A stretch of 64,000 bases of DNA. Origin: JAFEBO01 sp044221315. Lineage in GTDB: Bacteria; Planctomycetota; Phycisphaerae; Phycisphaerales; UBA1924. The notes beneath the pieces were generated by a model that worked only from the letters and a program-made list of their open reading frames with translations, was not told the origin of the DNA and did no database searches. Position numbers and translations under genes: made by a program. This document shows, in pieces, positions 26,074 through 33,623 of the stretch; the first letter of the stretch is position 1, and each line of letters opens with the position of its first letter. The stretch is taken from the NCBI GenBank assembly GCA_044221315.1, contig JBGAPK010000003.1, positions 1-64,000 of the forward strand. Direction: 5' to 3'.

Positions 26074-27347
26074 CGGAGACTCCCGGGGTTGCGGAGGAAT
26101 GTCGACATTAAGTCGTGCCCGTGAGCGACGGAAATGCCCGACGCACCAGCCGTCTGTTCGTCGAACGAGCGCGCACACCCCGCTCGAATCCCAGCGCCCG
26201 CGATCAGAAACGGCACCGGCGTCGCGTCGTGCTTGCGCGTGCTGACGAGTGTGTAATGGTCGGGCATGACTAATGCTCGGCACCCTTCGCCCTGCTTCTC
26301 CAGTTTCCGGATGCAATCGGCGACCGGGGCGATCACGAATCGATCGATCGCCTCGATCGCTGCGACCTTGGTCTTCCAGTCGGCCTGGTGCGAGGCCTCA
26401 TCTGGAGCCTCGACGTGGCAGCAGACGATGTCGTAGCCGCCTGTCGTCACCGCTTCGACCGCGGCGCGGCCCTGCGCTGCATAATCGGTGTCGTGGTAAC
26501 TGGTCACGCCGGGGACGCGCAGCCGGTCCCAGCCGATGCACGAGGCAATCCCGGCGAGCAGGTCCACGGCCGTGATCATCGCGCCCTTCATTCCGAATTG
26601 TTCTTTGAAACTGGGCATGCTGGGTTTCAGGCCCTGGCCCCAGATCCACGCCATCGTGGCCGGCCGTTTGCCGGCCGCGAGTCGGGCGATATTGACCGGA
26701 TGATCCCGGAATGCGTCGCGCGAGGCGAGCATCAGGCGGGTCAGGACATCGGCGCTCGGCCCGCCGAACGGGAGCCGGGCTTCCCATGCTTCGCCGGGTA
26801 TCTCGTGAGGCGGAGTCGTACGGAGGTCGGCGGATGATCGCCCGCTCGCGTCGACGAGAATGTTGCGATAGCTGACGCCCGGCGTCAGCCGCATCGCGCG
26901 GGCGGTGTCGGGCGCGGCCCGATTCCAATGCTCGATCAGGGCATCGATCAGCAAACGGGCTTCGCCGTCGGAGATCGCCCCGGCGGAGTGATCGATCATG
27001 AGCGTGCCGGGATCGGCGGAATACGGCCCGCGCACTGAGGCGCCGGTGGTTACGAGGTTGAGCCGGAAGATCCAATCTGACGGTCCCGTCTCGACGCCGA
27101 GCGATGCCGCCTCGAGCGGGGCGCGACCGGTGTGGTATCGCGCAGGGTCGTATCCGAGCAGCGACATCGAGCAGACGTCGGACCCGGCGTCGAAGTTGGG
27201 AGGGGTCGTGCGTGCAACTCCCATCGTGCCGAGTGCGGCGAGCGCGTCGAGATTCGGAGTCGCCGCAGCCTGGAACGCGGTTCGATTCCCAAGTTCCTTG
27301 ATCGGAAGATCGGCGGCGCCGTCGGGGATGACCACGATGTACTTCAG
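26070..27347 (-). CDS. Phosphoglycerate mutase, cofactor-independent, archaeal (ApgM) type
   Basis: The 425-residue enzyme interconverts 3- and 2-phosphoglycerate and belongs to the alkaline-phosphatase superfamily. Visible features are the N-terminal VIPDGAADLP metal strand, the phospho-serine region GSDVCSMSLLGYDP, a HVEAPDEASHQADWKTKV metal motif, and MPDHYTLVSTRKHDATPVPF at the C-terminus. The canonical family N-terminus (MKY-I-V-V-IPDG) fits a CTG start at 27347-27345 that overlaps the M50 stop (CTGA), with GGGGAG six bases upstream; a GTG at 27335 would remove four conserved residues. The enzyme is linked to central glycolysis; the archaeal-type form is also found in several bacteria. 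Confidence 0.88.
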   Translation of the reverse strand: MKYIVVIPDGAADLPIKELGNRTAFQAAATPNLDALAALGTMGVARTTPPNFDAGSDVCSMSLLGYDPARYHTGRAPLEAASLGVETGPSDWIFRLNLVTTGASVRGPYSADPGTLMIDHSAGAISDGEARLLIDALIEHWNRAAPDTARAMRLTPGVSYRNILVDASGRSSADLRTTPPHEIPGEAWEARLPFGGPSADVLTRLMLASRDAFRDHPVNIARLAAGKRPATMAWIWGQGLKPSMPSFKEQFGMKGAMITAVDLLAGIASCIGWDRLRVPGVTSYHDTDYAAQGRAAVEAVTTGGYDIVCCHVEAPDEASHQADWKTKVAAIEAIDRFVIAPVADCIRKLEKQGEGCRALVMPDHYTLVSTRKHDATPVPFLIAGAGIRAGCARSFDEQTAGASGISVAHGHDLMSTFLRNPGSLR

Positions 27348-28024
27348 AACGGTCTCCCCGGCCAGGTTTCGCCGATCAGCCCCGCGCCCGTCCGCAACGA
27401 CCAGTCCGAGACCGCAAAGACCGCGTGCCAGACCTTGTCAGACGCGACCGAGAAGAGCAGCATCATCCCCACAAGCGCGGCCATCGCCCCCTGCTCGCTG
27501 TAAAGGAACTGTCGATAGGCGGGCACGAAGTCGGCGAGGATCTTGGAGCCGTCCAGGGGAGGGATCGGGATCAGATTAAACAGCACCCCCATGATGTTGA
27601 TCATCACGCCCGCCCAAAGAAAGACCGCAACGTTGTGATTCACATTGTCGGGCACGCTCGGGCCGATCTTCAGCCAAGCGATCGAGCCGAGTATGCACAG
27701 CACTCCGAGAGCAAGATTGACGGCGGGACCCGCGGCCGAAACCCGGGCGTCGTCGTAACGATTCCGGAATCGATCCGGGGACACCGGCATCAGCCCCCAC
27801 GTGAACCCGAAGACTCCGAACATCACCCATGCCATCGGCCACGGGATGTGCACGAATGGATTCATCGTCATGTGCCCGAGCACGCGCGGCGTGTTGTCGC
27901 CGCAGCGGATCGCCATCCAGCCGTGCCCCAGTTCGTGCAGGCAGATGGAAAACACAACCCAGAAAACCCAAGAGTACAGCAGGATCGGGCTGACGTGGTA
28001 GTAGTTGGCGACCCACCAATCCAT
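27344..28024 (-). CDS. M50-family membrane metalloprotease
   Basis: The 226-residue polytopic protein carries the zinc motif HELGH (residues 30-34) within its first membrane helix region and the second M50 motif NLIPIPPLDGSK, whose aspartate completes the site. It is a minimal site-2-protease-like protein without a PDZ domain. Family members cut membrane proteins within the bilayer. Here the partner is unknown. It is the first gene of a run on the minus strand and overlaps the phosphoglycerate mutase start. Confidence 0.88.
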   Translation of the reverse strand: MDWWVANYYHVSPILLYSWVFWVVFSICLHELGHGWMAIRCGDNTPRVLGHMTMNPFVHIPWPMAWVMFGVFGFTWGLMPVSPDRFRNRYDDARVSAAGPAVNLALGVLCILGSIAWLKIGPSVPDNVNHNVAVFLWAGVMINIMGVLFNLIPIPPLDGSKILADFVPAYRQFLYSEQGAMAALVGMMLLFSVASDKVWHAVFAVSDWSLRTGAGLIGETWPGRPF

Positions 28025-28098
28025 GCGGGCTCCTTCGCGGCTTCAGGGAAGCCGCACCATCCAGCGTAGCCGAATCGTGGACGAGACTGTCGGCGCAG

Positions 28099-28123
28099 AA
28101 AAAAACCCGGCCGAGCGGCCGGG
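28099..28123 (-). terminator. Rho-independent terminator of rpmI-rplT
   Basis: Reading the minus strand, a 7-bp stem CCCGGCC/GGCCGGG (28123-28106) with a GCTC loop is followed by seven T's (28105-28099). It lies 25 bases past the rplT stop. Confidence 0.9.
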
Positions 28124-28147
28124 TCGTGTGACTCGAATTTGGCGGAC

Positions 28148-28522
28148 TCAGGCCTTCGCCGGGATCGCCTTGCTCGACTTGATGGCGGTTTCAACCAGCC
28201 GGTCGAACACCTTCGGGTCGGTGATCGCGATCTCGCTCAGCATTTTGCGGTTGAGCAGGATGCCCGCCATCCGCAGGCCATTCATGAACAGGCTATAGCG
28301 GGTGTTGCGCATGCGGCAGGCGGCCGTAATGCGGACAATCCACAGGGCCCGCGTGTCGCGCTTGCGGTAGCGACGGTCGCGCAGGGCGTAGACGCCGGCG
28401 CGAATTACGGCGTTGCGGGCGCGGTACCAGTGCTTGCTGTTTGTTCCGAAATAGCCCTTGGCTTCCCGGAGAAGTCTCTTTCGATTTTGGGCGCGGGCGG
28501 CGCCTTTGCGAACGCGAGGCAT
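28148..28522 (-). CDS. rplT: Ribosomal protein L20
   Basis: The 124-residue basic protein is bL20, a 23S rRNA-binding protein needed for early 50S assembly. The N-terminal MPRVRKGAARAQNRKRLLREAKGYFG-type region and the C-terminal globular part (LFMNGLRMAGILLNRKMLSEIA) are both intact, and length is normal (about 118 residues usual). It follows rpmI by 106 bases on the minus strand, the conserved L35-L20 order. No infC gene precedes them, so the classical IF3-L35-L20 feedback operon is incomplete here. Confidence 0.97.
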   Translation of the reverse strand: MPRVRKGAARAQNRKRLLREAKGYFGTNSKHWYRARNAVIRAGVYALRDRRYRKRDTRALWIVRITAACRMRNTRYSLFMNGLRMAGILLNRKMLSEIAITDPKVFDRLVETAIKSSKAIPAKA

Positions 28523-28628
28523 GATTCAAACTCCAGCTTGATCCGATCGGGGCGGGGTCGATTCCCGACTTGTGACCCGGCGGACGGTGCGAGCCCGGGC
28601 AACGCCGCCCGGACGAAATTCGGTCGGA

Positions 28629-28934
28629 CTACTTGGCGTACTTGGCGGCCAGCGCGGACTTCGCGGCCTGGGCAGCCTTCCGCGCGGCCGGGGTCGGGTT
28701 GCGCTTGATCGTGGCCCGGGACTGCGAGCGTCCCCGCAGGCGACGGAAGAGCAGCTTCTCGATGCGCTTGGCCTCGGGGTTGGACATGAACGGGTCCTTG
28801 CGTAGCTGGCGGAGGCGCTTGCCCCCCTTGCCCGAACGCAAGTGCTTGTGGTTGGCGGAGCGGTGACGCACCAAGCCCGTCTTGGTGATGCGGATCCGCT
28901 TCAGAAGCCCTTTGTGGTTCTTGTTCTTTGGCAT
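28629..28934 (-). CDS. rpmI: Ribosomal protein L35 with C-terminal extension
   Basis: The 101-residue protein begins MPKNKNHKGLLKRIRITKTG, continues with the L35 signatures RRSANHKHLRSGK (here VRHRSANHKHLRSGKGGKR) and KRLRQLRKDPFM, and is longer than the usual 64-66 residues. About 35 extra residues at the C-terminus are rich in Ala, Lys and Arg (KRNPTPAARKAAQAAKSAL), probably an rRNA-binding tail. Start ATG 28934 is fixed by the family N-terminus; a longer open frame upstream to 29072 is not coding. Confidence 0.95.
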   Translation of the reverse strand: MPKNKNHKGLLKRIRITKTGLVRHRSANHKHLRSGKGGKRLRQLRKDPFMSNPEAKRIEKLLFRRLRGRSQSRATIKRNPTPAARKAAQAAKSALAAKYAK

Positions 28935-29068
28935 GGTGCGATCTCGGTCCTGGCGGGCCGAAACCGGTCGCCGCAGGGCCAAGATACTAGGCAAGAAATC
29001 GGGTGAAGGCCAATGCCGGAACCCCTTGCGAGGGCTCAGGAGGCCCCTGGAGGCTCCCGAAGGGCGGC

Positions 29069-30286
29069 TCAAGGACCCACGAATGAGTCGTTCACATCCT
29101 CGGGGAATTCAAAGCCCTCAAGCCGACCGGTTTGGTGGAACTTCGCAGCTTGCCGGATCATGTGCTCGATGGCTCGGGGGAGCCAGATATTGTCGCCGCA
29201 CCCTCGCTCGGGCGTGCTCATCCAGGCGACACTGCCGTCGGCGAGCAGGACGAACTGGCCCCTGCCGTCGTGGTTGGGCGAGTTTTCCATCGGGTCGATC
29301 ACTTCGCGCTTGACGGCGTGAAGAACGACCGGAGACCGGTCCGAAAGTACGACGACCTTCGCGGGCTCGCCAGCATCGCGACGCCAGTTGGGGCGGGCCT
29401 CGCCAGCCATGATCTGGTAGCTGAACGAGACCGACTCGAGATTGGCCCAATCAAACGTATTAGGTTTCACTTCTCCCCGGTCGGCGTGTGGATTGCCCGC
29501 GCACGCCAAATCGCGAAGCTTGGAGTATCCGGTTCGGGCGAGGGTGAAAAGATTTGCCGCATTGGATGTCGGTTTCTCCGGCGAGACATTCCACCACGGC
29601 GTCCCGCCGAATCCGGCGGTCGCCACCGGAAACTCGTTGCGGTGGTCCCCGGCGTAATGGCCCATGGCGGAAGCCACGCTGGCCAGATTGCTCTTGCAGG
29701 CGATCTGCCGACTCTTCTGCCCCATGTACGAGAAGGAGGGCCAAAGAACCGAAACGCCGATCAGCACCATCGCTGCCATCGAGATCAGATCCGCCGAGCG
29801 CCAGCCGCGAGACGCCCGCATGGAAAGGCCCTGCGAACGGTCCGCCGCAACGCGGGACGCGACCGCCTGAAATGTGCGTTCGACGAGCAGGGGCGTGGCG
29901 TGAATATCAGAATCCCGCACGATGCCTGCAAGGGTCTCGTGGCGAGCAGCCCGGTCTCTCAACGACCCGGGCGCGCGATCGGCGTCATAGTCCGCAATCG
30001 CCCATGCGTCGAGGGCATCGGCATCCTCGGCGCACAACTCGGGCTCGGCCTGACGAGCGATGCGTTGAATTGTGACATCAACGAGCGAGCGGTCGCAGGT
30101 GACTTCCGGGGCGTCGAGCAGGCCGAGAAGCTGGCCAACCCGTTCCGCGCGGTCGCGGAGATTCTCCTCAACCCGTGAAATTTGGAAATCGGCAGCCAGC
30201 AGGGCGTCGAGCGCCGCGCTGTCCTGCGGCGAGAGGGCCACGCCCGGCGTTTCGGCGGTCGCGTCCTGTCGGTTGAAGTCACTCAT
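29069..30286 (-). CDS. Putative anti-sigma protein with pilin-like (DUF1559-type) exported domain
   Basis: The 405-residue protein follows the ECF sigma gene by 29 bases. Residues 1-165 are acidic, cytoplasmic and contain two similar helical blocks (LRDRAERVGQLLGLLDAPE and LRDRAARHETLAGIVRDSD). A single membrane helix follows (about 166-185, DLISMAAMVLIGVSVLWPSF). The exported part opens with RQIACKSNLASVASAMGHYAGDH and ends with NHDGRGQFVLLADGSVAW. This is the C-terminal pattern of planctomycete DUF1559/prepilin-type proteins. The architecture and position suggest a membrane anti-sigma factor that senses an envelope signal; no zinc-binding anti-sigma motif (HxxxCxxC) is seen. Confidence 0.7.
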   Translation of the reverse strand: MSDFNRQDATAETPGVALSPQDSAALDALLAADFQISRVEENLRDRAERVGQLLGLLDAPEVTCDRSLVDVTIQRIARQAEPELCAEDADALDAWAIADYDADRAPGSLRDRAARHETLAGIVRDSDIHATPLLVERTFQAVASRVAADRSQGLSMRASRGWRSADLISMAAMVLIGVSVLWPSFSYMGQKSRQIACKSNLASVASAMGHYAGDHRNEFPVATAGFGGTPWWNVSPEKPTSNAANLFTLARTGYSKLRDLACAGNPHADRGEVKPNTFDWANLESVSFSYQIMAGEARPNWRRDAGEPAKVVVLSDRSPVVLHAVKREVIDPMENSPNHDGRGQFVLLADGSVAWMSTPERGCGDNIWLPRAIEHMIRQAAKFHQTGRLEGFEFPEDVNDSFVGP

Positions 30287-30315
30287 TACGCATCATCCCG
30301 AATTGAAACACAGTC

Positions 30316-31002
30316 TCAACTGGTCGCCTCTCCCTTGGAGACGGCCTGCCACCGCTTCGCGAAAGCCGCGACGGCGGCGTGCAGCCGGGACTTCACGGTC
30401 CCCAGCGGAATCCCCAGTTCATCCGCGATCTGCACGTAACTGAGACGCTGGAAGTAGGCGAGCAGAAGAATCTCCTTGAGCGTTGGCGACAGGCCCGTGA
30501 GGGCATCCTGAACGAGCTTGTCGCGTTCCGACCGGTCAAGCGAGGCGTCCGGCGGGTCCACGTCGACCTTCAGCAGGTCGACAAACATGGCCCCCGACCC
30601 GTCCGAGGCGTCACCGCCCCCGACGGGCGCCAGAAGGTCAACCTCCTGGCGACGATGCTTCTTACGGAGGTAGTCCCGCCCCTTGTTCGCCGCGATGGTA
30701 AAAAGCCAAGGCCGAAATCTGCGTTCCATGTCGAACGTGTCGGCGGACTGATAAATCTGCAGGAAGGTGTCCTGGAAGACGTCTTCGGCGGCTGTACGGT
30801 CGTTTACGAGGCGGTAAAGAAAGCGGAGCAAGTCGTCCTTGTAACGTTCGATAAGCTTCCTGAGCGACCCCATGTCGCCCCGGCGGAAGAGGTCAAAGAG
30901 CTTTTCGTCCGAGATCTCTTTCAATCGCGTTGCCTGCTGAGCCTTTCCTGGGGCCGCCTGCCCCAACCACACCTCGCAGCCCGCCCCGACCGGCTTTCCC
31001 AA
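30316..31002 (-). CDS. ECF RNA polymerase sigma factor
   Basis: The 228-residue product has sigma region 2 (LRKLIERYKDDLLRFLYRLV then DRTAAEDVFQDTFLQIY and RFRPWLFTIAANKGRDYLRK) and region 4 (LSPTLKEILLLAYFQRLSYVQIADELGIPLGTVKSRLHAA). There is no region 1.1 or 3. It would direct transcription of a stress or envelope regulon and is probably held by the following membrane protein. The frame opens with TTG at 31002, but conserved sequence begins only at about residue 28, so the true start may lie downstream; no clear ribosome site decides this. Confidence 0.9.
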   Translation of the reverse strand: MGKPVGAGCEVWLGQAAPGKAQQATRLKEISDEKLFDLFRRGDMGSLRKLIERYKDDLLRFLYRLVNDRTAAEDVFQDTFLQIYQSADTFDMERRFRPWLFTIAANKGRDYLRKKHRRQEVDLLAPVGGGDASDGSGAMFVDLLKVDVDPPDASLDRSERDKLVQDALTGLSPTLKEILLLAYFQRLSYVQIADELGIPLGTVKSRLHAAVAAFAKRWQAVSKGEATS

Positions 31003-31027
31003 GACTGGCGCTCGGGATTGCGCGGCG

Positions 31028-31351
31028 TCAGCCGTTCAGCACCCCTACCACCGTCCCAATCCGCCGTTCGAAGCGGGCCCCCCGCTCCGGCGGGAAAAGG
31101 CGAAGGCCTTCCACCCGCAGCGCAGGAGCCACCTCTGCGACGTATCGATCGAACGCCTGCCGGTTCGGAAAAAGATAGCGTACTTCAACTTGGAATGGGT
31201 CGGGCTGGCCTTCCACCCGTACCAGCATGGTCTCGGAGGCTCCGCCCGCGAGAACTGCCTGCGCGTGTCCACCAAGCAGCCAGGCAATGTACTCTCGGGC
31301 GGTGGGCTCGTCCTTGAACGAGGCGCAGACGGTGTAGGCAACTTGGGACAT
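31028..31351 (-). CDS. DUF4286-family small protein
   Basis: The 107-residue protein reads YTVCASFKDEPTAREYIAWL near its start and EVRYLFPNRQAFDRYVAEVAPALRVEGLRLFP near its end, a pattern of the DUF4286 family, small ferredoxin-fold-like proteins of unknown role. The ATG at 31351 is taken because the family sequence begins there. It lies between the two sigma factor modules, 25 bases upstream of the minus-strand sigma gene and divergent from the plus-strand one, so it could share the operon of the former. Confidence 0.75.
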   Translation of the reverse strand: MSQVAYTVCASFKDEPTAREYIAWLLGGHAQAVLAGGASETMLVRVEGQPDPFQVEVRYLFPNRQAFDRYVAEVAPALRVEGLRLFPPERGARFERRIGTVVGVLNG

Positions 31352-31443
31352 ACCGGGAGAATACCGGTTTCCGGCCCTCGGAATGCGGCTCCCGGCCCTT
31401 GCGACGGGCAATACTCGGTTCGGTCGGACGTTGGAGGGTACGG

Positions 31444-32067
31444 ATGAGCGTCGTGCCGGAGGGTTCCCAACCGGATTCGGACGGCGCCGATTTGACGCCG
31501 ATCCTGCTCGCCGCCTCGAGGGGCGACGAGCGGGCATGGCGTCGGATCGTGGATTTGTACTCCCGGCGGATCTTTGCACTCGCGCAGGCCCGCCTGAGGA
31601 ATCCTGAAGTGGCGGAGGAAATCGCCCAGTCCGTGTTCGCGACTCTGGCGGCAAAGCTTGTCGGTGGCGGGTACGCAGAGCGGGGCAAGTTCGAGCCCTG
31701 GCTGTTCCGGATCGCGACGAACCGGATCCGGGACGAGTTGAGGCGCGGGAGGCGTCGTCCAACGACGCACGATTCGGAGGTGATCGCCCGAATCGAGACC
31801 CACGGATCGGAAGAAGGAGCGCCGGCAGATGAGTTGTCTTCCTTGCGACGGGCCATGGGACAGTTGACGGACTCGGATCGGGAAGTGATCGAATTGCGGC
31901 ATCACGGGCAGATGAGTTTCAATCAGTTGGCAGAGATTCTGGGAGAGCCGCTTGGTACTTTGCTGGCGCGGCATCACAGGGCGCTTGCGAAATTGAAGGC
32001 ACTGATGGAGGCGGCTGTGCCGCCCCGCGGGAAGGAAGCTCGGGCAGGGGGAAAGGTCGAAGCATGA
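31444..32067 (+). CDS. ECF RNA polymerase sigma factor
   Basis: The 207-residue protein has sigma region 2 (AWRRIVDLYSRRIFALAQARL, EVAEEIAQSVFATLAAKL, GKFEPWLFRIATNRIRDELRR) and region 4 (LTDSDREVIELRHHGQMSFNQLAEILGEPLGTLLARHHRALAKLK). ATG 31444 is preceded by GGAGGG at about 31433-31438. The stop overlaps the next gene (ATGA), which encodes a single-pass membrane protein likely to act as its anti-sigma factor. It differs clearly from the neighbouring minus-strand sigma factor, so this is not a recent duplication. Confidence 0.9.
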   Translation: MSVVPEGSQPDSDGADLTPILLAASRGDERAWRRIVDLYSRRIFALAQARLRNPEVAEEIAQSVFATLAAKLVGGGYAERGKFEPWLFRIATNRIRDELRRGRRRPTTHDSEVIARIETHGSEEGAPADELSSLRRAMGQLTDSDREVIELRHHGQMSFNQLAEILGEPLGTLLARHHRALAKLKALMEAAVPPRGKEARAGGKVEA

Positions 32068-32570
32068 ACAGGACGGATGACCATCTGGTGAATGATGCCG
32101 AGGTACGCGAGGTCGAGCGGCTGGTCCGCGAGGCGGCGCGCGCGGATGCGAACGCCGCACGGGTCGACGCGGACCGTTCCCGTCAGCGCACGCTGGAGGA
32201 CCGCGTCTTTGCGTCGACGCATCTGGTTCTCTCGCCGCAGACCGAAGTGATCGCCAGGATCGGGCCGTCGCGTCCGATGCCCATGGCATGGAAGATTGCG
32301 GCCGCGGTTGGACTGCTCGCGACGCTGAGCGTGGTCTACACGGCGACGCGTCCGGCGGCGACCACCGGCGTCACGGGCTCGGTGGCAGCGAACGGTTCGG
32401 CCGATGTGGAATATGTGCTCGCGGCGGTCTCGCTGCTGGACGAGCCCCTGAATGGCGGATTGGAAGATCTGGCCGAGGACGCGGCGCGGCTGCACGAACT
32501 GGTCGCCTCGGATCGGACTTTTGGTACCGAGCAGCCGGCGGAAGAGAAGCCGGGCACTCAGGGGGTGTAG
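32064..32570 (+). CDS. Putative single-pass anti-sigma factor
   Basis: The 168-residue protein has an N-terminal cytoplasmic acidic-basic helical region (residues 1-70, VREVERLVREAARADANAARV), one membrane helix (about 76-93, WKIAAAVGLLATLSVVYTA) and a short exported tail. No zinc motif or conserved catalytic residue is seen. Four-base overlap with the sigma factor gene and the single-helix layout make an anti-sigma role the best guess; the sequence itself is not family-diagnostic. Confidence 0.65.
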   Translation: MNRTDDHLVNDAEVREVERLVREAARADANAARVDADRSRQRTLEDRVFASTHLVLSPQTEVIARIGPSRPMPMAWKIAAAVGLLATLSVVYTATRPAATTGVTGSVAANGSADVEYVLAAVSLLDEPLNGGLEDLAEDAARLHELVASDRTFGTEQPAEEKPGTQGV

Positions 32571-32576
32571 CGGTTC

Positions 32577-33611
32577 ATGAAATACACGGTTCTGCTCACA
32601 TTCTGTTGCGGTCTTCTGGCCGGGATCCAGTGCCCGGCGCGGCAGCCTGCGGACCAGCCTCCGGCTTCTACCGTGGAAAGGCCGTCCGATCGTCCCGGTG
32701 ATCCGGCGCGGCGCGATGATCGGAGGCCAGCGGGTGATCGTGCGCCCCGCAGGCCCGGAGAGCCGGGATTTCTCGATGCGGCGGCGCACGACCCGAAGTT
32801 GCTGGGCGTGGCGATCGACCGGATGCTCGCCGACGTGACCAAGGCCATGACACGGCTTCAGGAGGCCAAGAAGCAACTCGAGGGCGGGACCCCACCGGAA
32901 GAGGTCTTCCGGTCGCTGCGCGAAGCCCGCGCCGGCGCACTGGCGGATCGGTTTGTTGTCAATTGGCGTGATCACCAGCGGGACGACTCGGCGGGCAGAG
33001 TGCCTCTGTTCGAGCGGCCTCAGGGCGGACCGCCGACCGGCAGCCCAGAGCAATTGGACGAACTGCTCAGGTTCGTCCGCGAAGTCCGGCCGCAGTTGGC
33101 GGACAAGCTGGAGAAATGGCAGAAGGACGACCAGAAGGCATTTCGCCTTGTGATCGGGCGTCTGATGCCCAAGGCGAACGACGCGTTCCGCGAACGCAAC
33201 CGGGATGAGAAGCTTTACGAGCTCCGCAAGGAGGACCTTCGCCAGAGTATCTTTGTCGTGGAGAAGTCCGCTGAACTTCGCAGGATGCAGCGAGAACTCA
33301 AGGGCGAAGCACCCACCCCGCAGTTCGAAACTGAAAAGAGCGAACTGCGTGAGATGATGGGCAAAGCCTACGACGCGAGAGTCAGGGTTCGCGAATACGA
33401 GACGGCACAACTTGCGAAGCGGCTTGCTGATGCGCAGAGCAAGATCCAGGAGACCAAGGACGCCCGAGAGAAACTCCTGGACCGCGCGGTAGATGAGGTG
33501 CTCTCGATGAAGCGGGAGACTCCCCAGCCGGGGGATCAACCCGGCGACCGACCGGGACCGCCCGGTGGACATCCTCCGGAACCGCCAGCGCCGGGCAAGG
33601 GCCCGAAATAG
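32577..33611 (+). CDS. Secreted/periplasmic helical protein, third gene of the sigma module
   Basis: The 344-residue protein has an N-terminal signal or lipoprotein-like peptide (MKYTVLLTFCCGLLAGIQCPA; the cysteine context is not an ideal lipobox). A proline/arginine-rich linker follows (about 25-65), then long charged helices (residues about 75-310, for example RLADAQSKIQETKDAREKLLD) that probably form a coiled coil. A proline/glycine-rich tail (GDQPGDRPGPPGGHPPEPP) ends it. It resembles helical periplasmic sensor proteins found with ECF modules only in architecture. It starts 6 bases after the anti-sigma candidate. Function unknown. Confidence 0.75.
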   Translation: MKYTVLLTFCCGLLAGIQCPARQPADQPPASTVERPSDRPGDPARRDDRRPAGDRAPRRPGEPGFLDAAAHDPKLLGVAIDRMLADVTKAMTRLQEAKKQLEGGTPPEEVFRSLREARAGALADRFVVNWRDHQRDDSAGRVPLFERPQGGPPTGSPEQLDELLRFVREVRPQLADKLEKWQKDDQKAFRLVIGRLMPKANDAFRERNRDEKLYELRKEDLRQSIFVVEKSAELRRMQRELKGEAPTPQFETEKSELREMMGKAYDARVRVREYETAQLAKRLADAQSKIQETKDAREKLLDRAVDEVLSMKRETPQPGDQPGDRPGPPGGHPPEPPAPGKGPK

Positions 33612-33623
33612 GCTCGCCTGAAA

